Assembly (NCBI GenBank): GCA_025462735.1
Contig: JAOAPC010000001.1
Location: 1 to 64,000 of the forward strand
Length of the DNA: 64,000 nt
Reading direction: 5' to 3'
Source of the DNA: Acidobacteriaceae bacterium
GTDB taxonomy: Bacteria > Acidobacteriota > Terriglobia > Terriglobales > Acidobacteriaceae
The notes under the pieces: model-generated
Seen by the model: the letters and a program-made list of their open reading frames with translations, nothing else
The model's database searches: none
What the model was told of the DNA's origin: nothing
Translations under genes and position numbers: made by a program
Shown: in pieces, positions 17,971 to 27,135 of the stretch
Layout: each line of letters starts with the position of its first letter
Numbering within the stretch: the first letter of the stretch is position 1

Positions 17971-18004
17971 CTTTATGTCCGAAATTTTCTGTTTGAGAAA
18001 TGCA

Positions 18005-18970
18005 ATGAAGGTAATGAAGATAGTCATACTTGCCCCGCTAAGCTTGTTCCTGTTCGCAATATCGTCTCCGGTTTTCGCTCAGCAGGGCGCTCGCAAATTT
18101 GAACTTCAACCAATTTCGCCAAAATTCTCGACTCTGATCCCGCCTAACGCCAAGCTCGAAACCGTTGCCACCGGCTTCGGGTTCACCGAAGGCCCAGTAT
18201 GGGACCCGGCAGGATTCTTATATGTCAGCGACGAGGAAACGAATAAGATTTTCCGCGTCGATCTGAGGGACGGCCGAAAAGAAGAACTTATTTCTCTTGG
18301 CGACCCCGACGGCAACACCTACGACCGTCACGGCCGGCTGATCGATTGCGCCAGCGTATTGCGTGCCATCATCGCCGTTTCGAAAGATGGAAAATACAAA
18401 ATTCTGGCCGATCGCTTCGAAGGGAAAAAATTTAACAGCCCCAACGACGTAATTGTCGGCCCAGATGGTGCCCTCTATTTCACCGATCCCACTCTCGACT
18501 TGCCTAAGGGCCAAAACCAGGAGCTTCCGTTTCAGGGTGTCTTCCGCCTCGACAAAAATGGCAACGTTCGTTTGCTTACGAAAGAACTCACACAACCAAA
18601 CGGCCTGGCATTCTCTCCCGACGGCAAGAAATTCTATGTTGACGACAGCGAGCAAAGAAACATTCGGGTTTACGATGTTGCCTCGGACGGCTCGTTGACC
18701 AACGGCCGCATTTTCGGCGAGGAGCCGGGGGAGAAAAATGATGGCGTTCCCGACGGCATCAAGGTCGACCGTGATGGCAATCTATTCGTGACCGGTCCGA
18801 AAGGAATTTGGGTCTGGAGTCCCGACGGCACTCACCTCGGCACCATCGCCATGCCAGAACAACCGGTAAACCTCACTTGGGGAGGGGAAGACCTCCACAC
18901 CTTATATATAACCGCCACAACTTCCGTTTACCGCCTGCAAACCACTACTCACGGTTTCGTCTCTCATTGA
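18005..18970 (+). CDS. Exported SMP-30/gluconolactonase-family protein
   Basis: 321 residues from the ATG at 18005 (GAGA 7 nt upstream); an upstream ATG at 17960 overlaps the cytochrome gene. Signal MKIVILAPLSLFLF ending FAQQ. The six-bladed SMP-30 propeller is evident: TEGPVWDP (metal-binding Glu), NSPNDVIVGPDGALYFTDP, TQPNGLAFSPDGK and GVPDGIKVDRDGNLFVTG. These supply the Glu, Asn and Asp ligands of a divalent metal. The family hydrolyses aldonolactones such as those produced when a PQQ dehydrogenase oxidises a sugar, which fits this locus. Location is periplasmic. Confidence 0.85.
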   Translation: MKVMKIVILAPLSLFLFAISSPVFAQQGARKFELQPISPKFSTLIPPNAKLETVATGFGFTEGPVWDPAGFLYVSDEETNKIFRVDLRDGRKEELISLGDPDGNTYDRHGRLIDCASVLRAIIAVSKDGKYKILADRFEGKKFNSPNDVIVGPDGALYFTDPTLDLPKGQNQELPFQGVFRLDKNGNVRLLTKELTQPNGLAFSPDGKKFYVDDSEQRNIRVYDVASDGSLTNGRIFGEEPGEKNDGVPDGIKVDRDGNLFVTGPKGIWVWSPDGTHLGTIAMPEQPVNLTWGGEDLHTLYITATTSVYRLQTTTHGFVSH

Positions 18971-19140
18971 GCGCCACCCGCCTTTTCCGAACGCAAACTC
19001 GGGTTCACCCCAACCGGACAACTTAGCAGCCGCTCTGTTTACTGTGTTGGTTCCATCTCCCAACTGTCTTGAGTGTTGACTACACGACAGTTACGATTGA
19101 TCCAAACCGGCTGGCTGCAACGAAGCCTGAGGAGATCCTG

Positions 19141-19791
19141 ATGCGAGCATTAATCTGTTGGGCTTTGGTCTTGCTGATGCCTTCCGCGATTTTCGCGGCG
19201 GATACGCCAACTGCAGTAATCTACGGCACCGGGTCGGTATACCTCGACGGTTCGCAACTCGCCAACTCAGCCCCGGTCATGGCGGGTGACATTATCGAAA
19301 CCAAAGAAGTTGGCGTAGCCCATCTTGATATGAGCGGCTCCACTGCCATCATCCAGCCCAACGCTATTGTCAGATTTCAAGGCGGCGGCCTTTCACTTGA
19401 CCGCGGCAGCATCTCAATGGCAACGGGAAAGTCGCTAACCGTTTCCGCCAGAGACTTCCAGATCACTCCTGCTTCCTCCGCATGGACACAATTCGAAGTA
19501 ACGCGCTCCGGTGGCACGATCCAGATCGCCGCCCGCAAGGGTTCGGTCACGATCAGCTGCGGCGTTGGCGTCCCTACTGTTATTAAGGGGGGGCAACAGA
19601 TCACGCTGGCAGACGCCCAGGACTGCGGGGCCGCTGCCAAGGCAAGCTCCGGTGCGCCCCCGGCCGCTAGCACTCCAATCCTCACATCGCACGTTGCGGA
19701 ACTAGCCGGTCTCGGCACCGCAGCTGGCCTGCTCATCTGGACTTTCGGCGTCCACCGTAACGATGATCCTGTAAGCCCTTATAAGCCTTAA
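19141..19791 (+). CDS. Exported FecR-domain-like protein with C-terminal membrane segment
   Basis: 216 residues; GAGGAG six nt before the ATG at 19141 decides this start over one at 19069. Signal MRALICWALVLLMPSAIFAA. The middle has FecR-like beta repeats (GDIIETKEVGVAHLDMSG, IIQPNAIVRF, GSISMATGKSLTV). A hydrophobic helix near the end (AGLGTAAGLLIWTFGV) is followed by a short charged tail. It lacks the cytoplasmic anti-sigma helix of true FecR, so it is more likely an envelope scaffold or sensor than an anti-sigma factor. Nothing else in the neighbourhood (PilZ gene downstream) fixes its role. Confidence 0.65.
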   Translation: MRALICWALVLLMPSAIFAADTPTAVIYGTGSVYLDGSQLANSAPVMAGDIIETKEVGVAHLDMSGSTAIIQPNAIVRFQGGGLSLDRGSISMATGKSLTVSARDFQITPASSAWTQFEVTRSGGTIQIAARKGSVTISCGVGVPTVIKGGQQITLADAQDCGAAAKASSGAPPAASTPILTSHVAELAGLGTAAGLLIWTFGVHRNDDPVSPYKP

Positions 19792-19906
19792 CCAGAACCG
19801 GCCCGCCAAGGCGTATCAAGAGAACCACTCCCACCCGCCAGCCTTTCTGCGCAGGTGACTCTAGTAACTTTCCCATTTTCCTGGCAAAAACAATAATAAG
19901 GTCGCA

Positions 19907-20260
19907 ATGCAGGAGCGCCGCATCAACCCGCGCAGGAAGATGGTTCTGCCGGTGAAGATCTCCATCGGTGACGGCGCGGGGCTCGCTTACACTATGGACA
20001 TCACCTCGGCCGGCGCTCGTCTGGGCGGCGTACGTGCGGGAATCGAAACCGGGCAGACCGTCAGCTTGATCCGAAATGGTCGAAAAGCAAACTTCAAGGT
20101 TGTGTGGGTCCAGCAAATCAGTCCTAAGGAAATCCAAGTCGGCATCGAGGCAATGCAAGAGGTGAACAATTTTTGGGGTGTCGACCTCTCGGAACATCAG
20201 AACGGCGGGAAGAAAGATCTTAACGCCCTGATGAGCCTGTTGGGCGGAAAGAAGTCCTAA
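19907..20260 (+). CDS. PilZ-domain c-di-GMP receptor
   Basis: 117 residues, a stand-alone PilZ domain. The c-di-GMP-binding motifs are both visible: RRINPRR (RxxxR) near the N-terminus and DITSAG (D/NxSxxG) about 25 residues later, followed by VVWVQQI and QVGIEAM strands. AAGG lies 5 nt upstream of the ATG. The C-terminal 25 residues (EHQNGGKKDLNALMSLLGGKK) are an extra basic tail. It should couple c-di-GMP to motility, secretion or surface polymer control; pilT lies 9 kb away, but no target is linked directly. Confidence 0.85.
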   Translation: MQERRINPRRKMVLPVKISIGDGAGLAYTMDITSAGARLGGVRAGIETGQTVSLIRNGRKANFKVVWVQQISPKEIQVGIEAMQEVNNFWGVDLSEHQNGGKKDLNALMSLLGGKKS

Positions 20261-20574
20261 CTTTTCGCAGTGGAGCAACCGCTCTCGGCCGTTCAATCCC
20301 TGACAAATCTCCGATCAAGATTGTCTGAACCTCTGTCCTGTCTGGTCCCGCCTCCGAGAGTTGCCGAACAAGAAGAATTCATTTAGCCTCGTCAGCTATG
20401 TCGCAGGAACCTGCGGTCCCAACTTCGGGGGTTGCCCCACCTTTTGGCCCGATTTTGGCGAAGGGTGGGCTCTCACTACGGTCGGCACCACGCCAATGCG
20501 TCTTCGCAGGCGCCTCTGCCAGACTTCCTTCCTGCAAAGCTGCAAAGTGAGGAAATTCGTGGCGGATTTCTGAA
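20261..20574. other. Spacer before eutB with one short palindromic repeat
   Basis: No gene is supported. A member of the GCCCCAC...GGGTGGG repeat family occupies 20431-20469. No cobalamin riboswitch is recognisable by eye. Confidence 0.5.
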
Positions 20575-21966
20575 ATGAGTGAGCGCTTTGCCTTTTCCGA
20601 TCTGCGCGAACTTTTCGCCAAGGCCAACGAGGAGAAGTCTGGCGATCAATTGGCGGGAATCGCTGCCCGTTCCGAACGCGAACGAGTCGCAGCCAAGCGC
20701 CGCCTCGCCGATTTAACTTTGGGCGAAATTCTCCGGCAGCCGCTGATCTCCCCCGACGAAGACGACGTCACTCGCCTTGTCCTTGAAACATACGACCAGC
20801 AAGCATTTCAGCGCATTTGCAGCATGACCGTGGGCGAGTTCCGCGAATTCATCCTCACCGACTCGACCAGCGAAACCGAACTGCGCTCGATTCAGCGGGC
20901 CATCATCCCTGAAATCGCTGCAGCCGTTACCAAAATCATGAGCAATAAAGATCTCGTCATGGCTGCGGCGAGGTTCCGCAACATCACCCGCTGTCGCAAC
21001 ACCATGGGAGAGCGCGGTGTGTTGGGAATCCGTTTGCAGCCCAATCATCCTCGCGATGACGTCGGCGGCATCCTGCTCGCCACGTTCGAAGGTCTGCTCT
21101 ACGGCTGCGGTGACGCTGTTATCGGTATCAATCCCGCGACCGACTCGGTCGAGACCGTAAGTTCGATTTTGTCGGCGGTCAATCGCCTGGTAGAGATATA
21201 CAAAATCCCAACTCAGACCTGCTGTCTTGCGCACATTACAACTCAGCTTGCGGCTATGGAGCGCGGTGCCCCCGTGGATTTGCTTTTTCAGTCCATTGCC
21301 GGCACCGAGGCCGCGAATCGCAGCTTCGGGATTAGTTTGGAAATGTTGCGTGAGGGCCGCGAGCAAGTCCTCGAAAGTCACGGCCATCGTGACGTCGCGT
21401 GGCGAGGCAATAATGTCATGTACTTTGAAACCGGCCAGGGCAGTGCTCTCTCCGCGAACGCGCATCGCGGAGTTGATCAGCTTACACTTGAAGCCCGTGC
21501 CTACGGAGTCGCCCGCGTGTTCAACCCATTCCTGGTAAATAGTGTGGTCGGCTTCATCGGCCCCGAGTACCTATACGACGAACGCCAAATTATCCGCGCC
21601 GGACTCGAAGATCATTTCATGGGCAAACTCCTGGGATTGCCCATGGGATGCGACGTTTGCTACACCAACCACGCCGCCGCCGACCAGAACTCCGCCGACA
21701 ACCTTTTGCTCTTGCTGGCGGCGGCCGGTTGCAACTATTTCATGGGCGTGCCTTGCTCGGATGACGTGATGCTCAACTATCAATCCACCAGCTATCACGA
21801 CGCGCTCTCGGTAAGGCGCCTGTTTAATCAGCGGCCGGCTCCCGAGTTTCTCGCATGGCTGCAGAAGATGGGAATCTATCGCGATCTTGAACCAGCAATG
21901 CTCGACGCTCCCGCTAAACGCCAGTTGATGGAAGGCCTCGAATTGTCGATCGCGAGGGCTAAGTAA
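20575..21966 (+). CDS. eutB: Ethanolamine ammonia-lyase large subunit
   Basis: 463 residues, close to the 453 of E. coli EutB. Recognised by its continuous similarity to the TIM-barrel catalytic subunit: TVGEFREFIL, GIRLQPNHPRDDV, YGCGDAVIGINPATD, the GPEYLYDERQIIRAGLEDHFMG-like segment near residue 325-345 and GLPMGCDVCYTNHA. With EutC it forms the adenosylcobalamin-dependent enzyme that splits ethanolamine into acetaldehyde and ammonia. There are no eut shell-protein or reactivase genes around it, so it acts without a locally encoded microcompartment. eutC follows directly. Confidence 0.95.
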   Translation: MSERFAFSDLRELFAKANEEKSGDQLAGIAARSERERVAAKRRLADLTLGEILRQPLISPDEDDVTRLVLETYDQQAFQRICSMTVGEFREFILTDSTSETELRSIQRAIIPEIAAAVTKIMSNKDLVMAAARFRNITRCRNTMGERGVLGIRLQPNHPRDDVGGILLATFEGLLYGCGDAVIGINPATDSVETVSSILSAVNRLVEIYKIPTQTCCLAHITTQLAAMERGAPVDLLFQSIAGTEAANRSFGISLEMLREGREQVLESHGHRDVAWRGNNVMYFETGQGSALSANAHRGVDQLTLEARAYGVARVFNPFLVNSVVGFIGPEYLYDERQIIRAGLEDHFMGKLLGLPMGCDVCYTNHAAADQNSADNLLLLLAAAGCNYFMGVPCSDDVMLNYQSTSYHDALSVRRLFNQRPAPEFLAWLQKMGIYRDLEPAMLDAPAKRQLMEGLELSIARAK

Positions 21967-22770
21967 TTGTCAGCCCAACCTCGAGAACCTACAGATAAAG
22001 ATAAGGAGCTGGCGTTTGAAAACGACCTGCCCGAGATTATCCAAAAAATTCGAGCTCGTACACCCGCACGCCTGTTGATGGGGCGAGCCGGCACCTCTTA
22101 CCGCACCGGCACGCAGATGGATTTGCGTGATGCCCACGCCGCCGCGCGGGACGCCGTTCGTGCGGAACTCGATCTGCAAAAAGACTTCAATCCCGCGTTT
22201 CTCGCAGAGCGGAATTTGTTTGAAGTTTGTACCAATGCAGCAACCAAAGATGAGTACCTGCTCAGGCCCGATCTCGGGCGTCATTTCAGCGAGCAAGCCC
22301 GATCAGAAATCCTTCACCGTTGCCCCGCTCGTTCCGATCTACAGATCGCAATCGGCGATGGGCTTTCGGTGACCGCCGTCCGCGCTCAAGTTCCGCAGCT
22401 CCTGCCACTGTTAATTGACGCTGCAAAAATGCGAAGCTGGACAGTCGGTCAGCCGTTCGTCGTCCGCCACTGCCGCGTCGGAATTCTCAACCAGATTGGC
22501 GAACTGCTTTCACCGAAGGTTGCAATGCTACTAATTGGCGAACGTCCAGGTCTGGCGACCGCGGAAAGTCTGTCGGCCTATATGGCGCATCAACCGACAC
22601 CCAGTCACACCGACGCCGATCGCAACTTAATTTCAAACATTCACACCCGCGGAGTAAGTACCGAGGATGCAGCACGCCGAATTCTGGATCTTGCGGCGCA
22701 AATGATGACGGTTCAGAAAAGCGGTTACACGTTGCGAGAAGAACCAAGTGCGCGCCGAGCTTTGGAGTAG
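21967..22770 (+). CDS. eutC: Ethanolamine ammonia-lyase small subunit
   Basis: 267 residues starting at a TTG immediately after the eutB stop, so translation is coupled. EutC signatures include RARTPARLLMGRAGTSYRT, LRLRDAHAAARDAV-like sequence, IGDGLSV, VGILNQIGELL and LLIGERPGLATAESLSAYM. It completes the B12-binding lyase with EutB. Slightly shorter than E. coli EutC (295), lacking part of the variable N-terminus. Its last 46 nt overlap the end of a convergent membrane-protein gene. Confidence 0.95.
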   Translation: MSAQPREPTDKDKELAFENDLPEIIQKIRARTPARLLMGRAGTSYRTGTQMDLRDAHAAARDAVRAELDLQKDFNPAFLAERNLFEVCTNAATKDEYLLRPDLGRHFSEQARSEILHRCPARSDLQIAIGDGLSVTAVRAQVPQLLPLLIDAAKMRSWTVGQPFVVRHCRVGILNQIGELLSPKVAMLLIGERPGLATAESLSAYMAHQPTPSHTDADRNLISNIHTRGVSTEDAARRILDLAAQMMTVQKSGYTLREEPSARRALE

Positions 22771-23306
22771 TCTCCGGTGGGGCTCCTCCAGTTACTTGCC
22801 AACGTTCCGGCCGCCCACCCCAGCGCAAACAGAAGAAACAGCTTGCTACCCGGAACGCCCGAGCGCCATGCCCAGAGTGCGCCCAGAGTTGGGATAACCG
22901 CGGAAGACGTAACTCCTGCGGACCACATAATCGCTTTGGCCATCGGGCTGGCTTTTTGCATGGAGGCTTTCTCCGTCTGCACTCCAAAAAAAGGAAGATG
23001 CTCGAATAACCACCGCACTCCAGCAGGCCAGCCTTCTGGGTTCCCAGTTCCGCCAACCGTGTAGAAGGCGAAGCGAATGCCAAGAACTCGGCCTACCAGC
23101 CAGTGAGCAACAGCGTGACAGCAAAAATACAGCAGCATCCAGCCCACAACCATCTGGGCGATCGCAGCCATGGTCGAATGTGCCGATCGCGCCGCTGCAA
23201 GAGCAAAATAAGCGCCCACGAGCCCGCCAACCTGCACCAGATTTCCAGCCGCAATCGAAAGCCGGCCAAAAACCTTGCGGTTCGGAGATAAAACTGTGGA
23301 GTTCAT
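22725..23306 (-). CDS. Integral membrane protein with a HAVAH motif
   Basis: 193 residues from an ATG at 23306; an upstream in-frame start at 23423 is less likely, since it would add a soluble leader. Four or so membrane helices are seen (LVGAYFALAAA, MVVGWMLLYFCCHAVAHWLVG, MAKAIMWSAGVTSSAVIPTLGAL, LFLLFALGWAAG). Helix two holds HAVAH, placed as the HExxH of site-2-type proteases would be, but the catalytic Glu is replaced by Ala-Val, so proteolysis is doubtful. Its 3' end overlaps eutC tail to tail. No family is assigned with certainty. Confidence 0.6.
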   Translation of the reverse strand: MNSTVLSPNRKVFGRLSIAAGNLVQVGGLVGAYFALAAARSAHSTMAAIAQMVVGWMLLYFCCHAVAHWLVGRVLGIRFAFYTVGGTGNPEGWPAGVRWLFEHLPFFGVQTEKASMQKASPMAKAIMWSAGVTSSAVIPTLGALWAWRSGVPGSKLFLLFALGWAAGTLASNWRSPTGDYSKARRALGSSRNV

Positions 23307-23485
23307 GAATTGGTTCGTCGCCCCTGCCGTCCAAATGGCCGGGCTCTTCGGTGGACTTTGATTGTAATCTGCAGCCACCCTGAGCCGATAAAAGCTGCAA
23401 AGCGGGGGGACAAGGCGTGGCAACCACGTCTTGGAAACAGCCTTGTTCTCATAACCGTCATCGAAGGGCGTGAGGTGATCTTTTA

Positions 23486-23935
23486 GTGAACCGAACTCGT
23501 AAGCATTCGTTTGTCCGCCGACACTCTCTGAGCATTGTGTCTAGCGCGATCCTGCTCTGCTGGATCGTGCTTTACCTTCATTCCAATCCCGATACGCACT
23601 GGGGCTCATTTTTTGGCAACGCCATCGCCGACTGGACCGGTCTCGTGGTCACGGTTTTGGCTACTACCTGCATGTATGAAAGGGGCTCGGCAGAAAGCCG
23701 CAAGCCTCCCCATCACCTCTTGGCCCCGATTTGGGAAAAACTACAGGAGCACTCGCTAACTATCTTTCTCGTGGTCACTGGCGCAGGCTGGATTGCCCTG
23801 TTCGCCAAGTCCGAGCCAAATTCAAAATGGGGGCAAGTCATCGGCAACATCGTCTCTGAATGGACGCAGATTTTTGGCTTGGTGATCCTGACAAAAAAAT
23901 TGATCGAGACTCGCTCGAAGGAAAGCAAGAGATGA
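23486..23935 (+). CDS. Small membrane protein with internal duplication
   Basis: 149 residues from GTG at 23486, with GAGGTGAT upstream as a strong ribosome site. Two halves match each other: HSLSI...W...SNPDTHWGSFFGNAIADWTG and HSLTI...W...SEPNSKWGQVIGNIVSEWTQ. Each has a membrane helix followed by a soluble loop and a second helix. About four helices in total, both halves ending in a short charged tail. No known family is recognised; the repeat points to a pseudo-symmetric membrane unit formed by gene duplication. Confidence 0.65.
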   Translation: MNRTRKHSFVRRHSLSIVSSAILLCWIVLYLHSNPDTHWGSFFGNAIADWTGLVVTVLATTCMYERGSAESRKPPHHLLAPIWEKLQEHSLTIFLVVTGAGWIALFAKSEPNSKWGQVIGNIVSEWTQIFGLVILTKKLIETRSKESKR

Positions 23936-23937
23936 AT

Positions 23938-24009
23938 GTGTGGCGCGGGCGCCATCGTCCGCGAAGCTGCACATTATGTCCGTGTGGCGCGGGCGCCCTC
24001 GCCCGCGAA
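23938..24009. repeat. Two tandem copies of the GGCGCGGGCGCC repeat
   Basis: Units at about 23938-23964 and 23982-24007 share GTGTGGCGCGGGCGCC followed by a GCCCGCGA-type end. Reverse-complement copies occur at about 42194-42220 and 43933-43958. This is a short palindromic intergenic element of the genome. Confidence 0.75.
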
Positions 24010-24051
24010 ACTTGTGGGCATCGAATATTGTTTCTGATAACCACAACACCA

Positions 24052-27000
24052 CTACTTGGTTTCGAGCAGTCCTTCTACCACTCCATACGCCTCACCCAGC
24101 GCCCCATCCAAAGCTCCCGGATCTTTACCGCCGGCCTCTGCCAGATCCGGTCTGCCTCCGCCTTTGCCGCCAACTTTTTGCGCCACGGGTCCGATGACCT
24201 TTCCTGCTTGAATCCGCGAGGTCAAGTCTTTCGTCACGCCCACAATCAGAGACACATTTCCATTCGTTGCCGACCCGAGCACCACGACGCCCGAGCCAAT
24301 CTTGTCCCGAAGCTGATCGACCAGAGTCCGCATCTGCGCGCGCTCCAGATTGTCCACGCGATGCGCCAGTACCTTCACTCCGCGTACATCTTTTATCTTT
24401 TCACCCGCTGAAGCCACCGAAGACGAAGCCGACTTCATCCGCGCCTGATCAAGTTCGCGCGACAACCGCTTGATCTCCGCGTCTTTCTTTTCAAGCTCGG
24501 CCTTCAGCGCTTCCGCCGGAGAATATTCGGGCTGGGCTATTTCTGATTGGGTGCCCCACCCTTCCCCGCTTTCTGGGGAGGGTGGGGATTTTGAATCCGT
24601 CTCAACTGAGAGTGCCCCATTCACGCTCGAGGGTGCCCCATCCTTTCGCGTTTTTTGCGAAAGGGTGGGCCCCACGAACGCTGACACGACGTTTTCTAGC
24701 TCATAGTCTCGACGGAAGCGTTGTAACGATCCCTCTCCCGTCACCGCCTCCACCCGACGCACTCCCGACGACACGCTGCCTTCCTTCAAAATCTTGATCA
24801 GCCCAATCTCGCCGGTCGCCCCTGTGTGCGTGCCACCGCACAGCTCCGTCGAGAAGTCGCCAATCTTGATCACCCGCACCCGGTCGCCATATTTCTCGCC
24901 AAACAATGCCATCGCGTGGTATTCGTTGACCGCCACATCAATCGGCACGTTCTCAATGACCTCGACCCGCTGGTTCCGCAGCACTTCCTTATTAATAAGG
25001 TCCTCAACATCCTGCAGTTCTTCGTCTTCGACCGCGGTGAAGTGCGAAAAATCAAATCGCAGATGGTTCGGCGCCACCAGCGATCCCGCCTGCTTCACAT
25101 GCTTGCCCAGCACCTCGCGCAGTCCCGCCTGAAGCAAATGAGTTGCGGTGTGATTCCGCATCGTAGCTTCGCGAATACCTGTGTCCACCACCGCATCCAC
25201 TTTGTCCCCGACACGAAGGGCAAACTCAAAACCCCCACCCTCCTCCGGAGGGGAAGGGCGGGGCACCCTCTCGGTAGATGTGGGGGTGCCCCATCCTTCC
25301 GCGTTCTTTGCGGAGGATGGGGACTTTGACTTACTCGAACCAAAAGACTTCATCACAACGCGATGCGCCCTTACGCCCTGCACCGGGTAGTAGCATCCCT
25401 TCACCTCGGCGACTACGGTGTTCAACTCATCGCTGTAAAGCACTCCACGGTCCCCAACTTGTCCGCCCGATTCCGCATAGAACGGCGTGTGGTCGAGAAT
25501 GACCTCGCCTTCTTCGCCAGGCTTGAGTTCCTGCACGCCTTGTCCATTCTTCATGATGGCCAGCACTTCACAATCTTCCGAACGCGTCTGCAGATATCCC
25601 TCAAACACCGACTTCGGTAGCTGCTGATACACCGGATTCGCCGTCTGCTTGGCCGCGCCTTTCCATGAAGCGCGAGCACGCTCGCGCTGCTCCGCCATAG
25701 CACGGTCGAAGCCCGCTTGATCAAGAGTCAAACCAGCGTCTCGGACAGCATCTTGAATGAAATCCAACGGCAGGCCAAATGTGTCGTACAGCTTGAACGC
25801 ATTCTCGCCCAAATAAATCGGCATTTCGCGAGGCTCGAGGGTGCCCCATTGACTCTTGTCGAGTCCAACATCCTCCAAGCCCTTTTCGGGCCGTTTCGCT
25901 AATCTTTTTTCTGCGATAAGAGGCGCGAGGTCGCTCTCGAGCCTTGCCAGACCGATATCAAGAGTGTGGGCGAAGCGCTTTTCTTCTTCGAGCACAACCT
26001 CTGCAACGTGCTTCGCTGACTCGCGCAATTCTGGATAGGCATCTTGCATCAAGTCTCTTACCGCAAACACCATCTCATGCAAAAACGGTTGAGACCTCCT
26101 CAACATACGTCCGTGCCGAATTGCTCGGCGCATTATTTTGCGGAGCACGTAGCCGCGTCCTTCGTTGGATGGCGTGACGCCATCCGAAATCAAGAACGTC
26201 GTAGCTCGTGAGTGGTCAGCGATAATACGTAATGACGCTTGGTGTTCAGATCCGGTAAGTAAGTCCGACACTGCGCGCTTATCGCTGTCCGGGAAAGTTA
26301 ACGACGCTGCCTTTCCAATCAGCGGCACAAACAAATCCGTCTCATAATTCGAGATCACGCCCTGCAGCACCGCCGTCACCCGCTCCAGTCCCATGCCAGT
26401 ATCAATCGAAGGCTTCGGCAGCGGATTCAGTTTGCCCGACGCATCCCGGTCAAACTGCATGAACACCAAATTCCAAATCTCGACATAGCGGCCGCAATTG
26501 CATCCAAACGCGCAGTCAGGATGTCCCTGGTCCGAAGCCGCCGGGCCCATGTCGTAATGGATCTCGCTGCACGGTCCACACGGACCGGTGTCGCCCATCT
26601 GCCAGAAGTTATCTTTCAATCCAAACTCAAAAATGCGATTCTTTGCGACGCCTTGCGCCAGCCACAAGTCATAAGCTTCGGCATCGCGAGGCACGCCGCC
26701 TTCGCCGTTGAAAATCGTGACGTATAACTTGTCTTTCGGGATCCCGAACCACTCCTTCGACGTAATCAGCTCCCACGCATACGCAATCGCATCTTTCTTG
26801 AAGTAATCGCCAAAGGAAAAATTCCCCAGCATCTCAAAAAACGTGTGATGCCGATTGGTGAAGCCGACATTTTCCAGATCGTTATGCTTGCCGCCCGCTC
26901 GCACACACTTCTGCGAAGAGGTCGCGCGCGTGTAGTCGCGCTTTTCAAGGCCAAGAAAGACGTCTTTGAACTGGTTCATCCCTGCATTGGTGAACAGCAG

Positions 27001-27105
27001 CGTCGGATCGTTATGCGGCACCAGCGACGACGAATGCACCTCGCGATGTCCCTTCTGAACAAAGAAGTCCAGAAATTGTCGCCGAATTTGCGAACCCGTC
27101 AACAT
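24052..27105 (-). CDS. alaS: Alanyl-tRNA synthetase carrying repeat-encoded insertions
   Basis: 1017 residues, about 140 longer than E. coli AlaRS (876). N-terminal aminoacylation domain ([36 protein letters not shown]); editing domain with zinc ligands HTATH (652-656) and CGGTH (756-760); C-terminal coiled coil ([19 protein letters not shown]) and C-Ala end ([15 protein letters not shown]). All essential motifs are intact, so the protein should work. Extra segments at about 404-426, 589-627 and 811-856 are encoded by the GTGCCCCA/GGGTGGG repeats seen elsewhere, read through in frame in linker regions. It diverges from the cNMP/DUF1003 gene. Confidence 0.97.
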   Translation of the reverse strand: MLTGSQIRRQFLDFFVQKGHREVHSSSLVPHNDPTLLFTNAGMNQFKDVFLGLEKRDYTRATSSQKCVRAGGKHNDLENVGFTNRHHTFFEMLGNFSFGDYFKKDAIAYAWELITSKEWFGIPKDKLYVTIFNGEGGVPRDAEAYDLWLAQGVAKNRIFEFGLKDNFWQMGDTGPCGPCSEIHYDMGPAASDQGHPDCAFGCNCGRYVEIWNLVFMQFDRDASGKLNPLPKPSIDTGMGLERVTAVLQGVISNYETDLFVPLIGKAASLTFPDSDKRAVSDLLTGSEHQASLRIIADHSRATTFLISDGVTPSNEGRGYVLRKIMRRAIRHGRMLRRSQPFLHEMVFAVRDLMQDAYPELRESAKHVAEVVLEEEKRFAHTLDIGLARLESDLAPLIAEKRLAKRPEKGLEDVGLDKSQWGTLEPREMPIYLGENAFKLYDTFGLPLDFIQDAVRDAGLTLDQAGFDRAMAEQRERARASWKGAAKQTANPVYQQLPKSVFEGYLQTRSEDCEVLAIMKNGQGVQELKPGEEGEVILDHTPFYAESGGQVGDRGVLYSDELNTVVAEVKGCYYPVQGVRAHRVVMKSFGSSKSKSPSSAKNAEGWGTPTSTERVPRPSPPEEGGGFEFALRVGDKVDAVVDTGIREATMRNHTATHLLQAGLREVLGKHVKQAGSLVAPNHLRFDFSHFTAVEDEELQDVEDLINKEVLRNQRVEVIENVPIDVAVNEYHAMALFGEKYGDRVRVIKIGDFSTELCGGTHTGATGEIGLIKILKEGSVSSGVRRVEAVTGEGSLQRFRRDYELENVVSAFVGPTLSQKTRKDGAPSSVNGALSVETDSKSPPSPESGEGWGTQSEIAQPEYSPAEALKAELEKKDAEIKRLSRELDQARMKSASSSVASAGEKIKDVRGVKVLAHRVDNLERAQMRTLVDQLRDKIGSGVVVLGSATNGNVSLIVGVTKDLTSRIQAGKVIGPVAQKVGGKGGGRPDLAEAGGKDPGALDGALGEAYGVVEGLLETK
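24538..24675. repeat. Palindromic repeats inserted in frame in alaS (C-terminal linker)
   Basis: Two family members: 24551-24588 (GTGCCCCACCC...GGGTGGGG) and 24631-24673 (GTGCCCCATCC...GAAAGGGTGGG), with a further fragment AGTGCCCCATT between them. Together they encode AlaRS residues about 811-856, between the editing domain and the coiled coil. Confidence 0.85.
25225..25341. repeat. Palindromic repeats inserted in frame in alaS (before the editing domain)
   Basis: Members at 25231-25268 and 25283-25322 encode AlaRS residues about 589-627, just before [12 protein letters not shown] short fragment GAGGGTGCCCCATT at about 25838-25850 marks a third, smaller insertion. Confidence 0.85.
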
Positions 27106-27135
27106 GGTGGAAGTTCAATTCTAAACGACCCGGCA

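Noticed and set aside
19733-20296. Leftward frame over the PilZ gene
   Set aside because: The plus-strand frame has RxxxR and D/NxSxxG motifs and a ribosome site.
22487-23083. Leftward 198-codon frame over the end of eutC and the membrane gene
   Set aside because: It spans two better-supported genes and has no recognisable domain.
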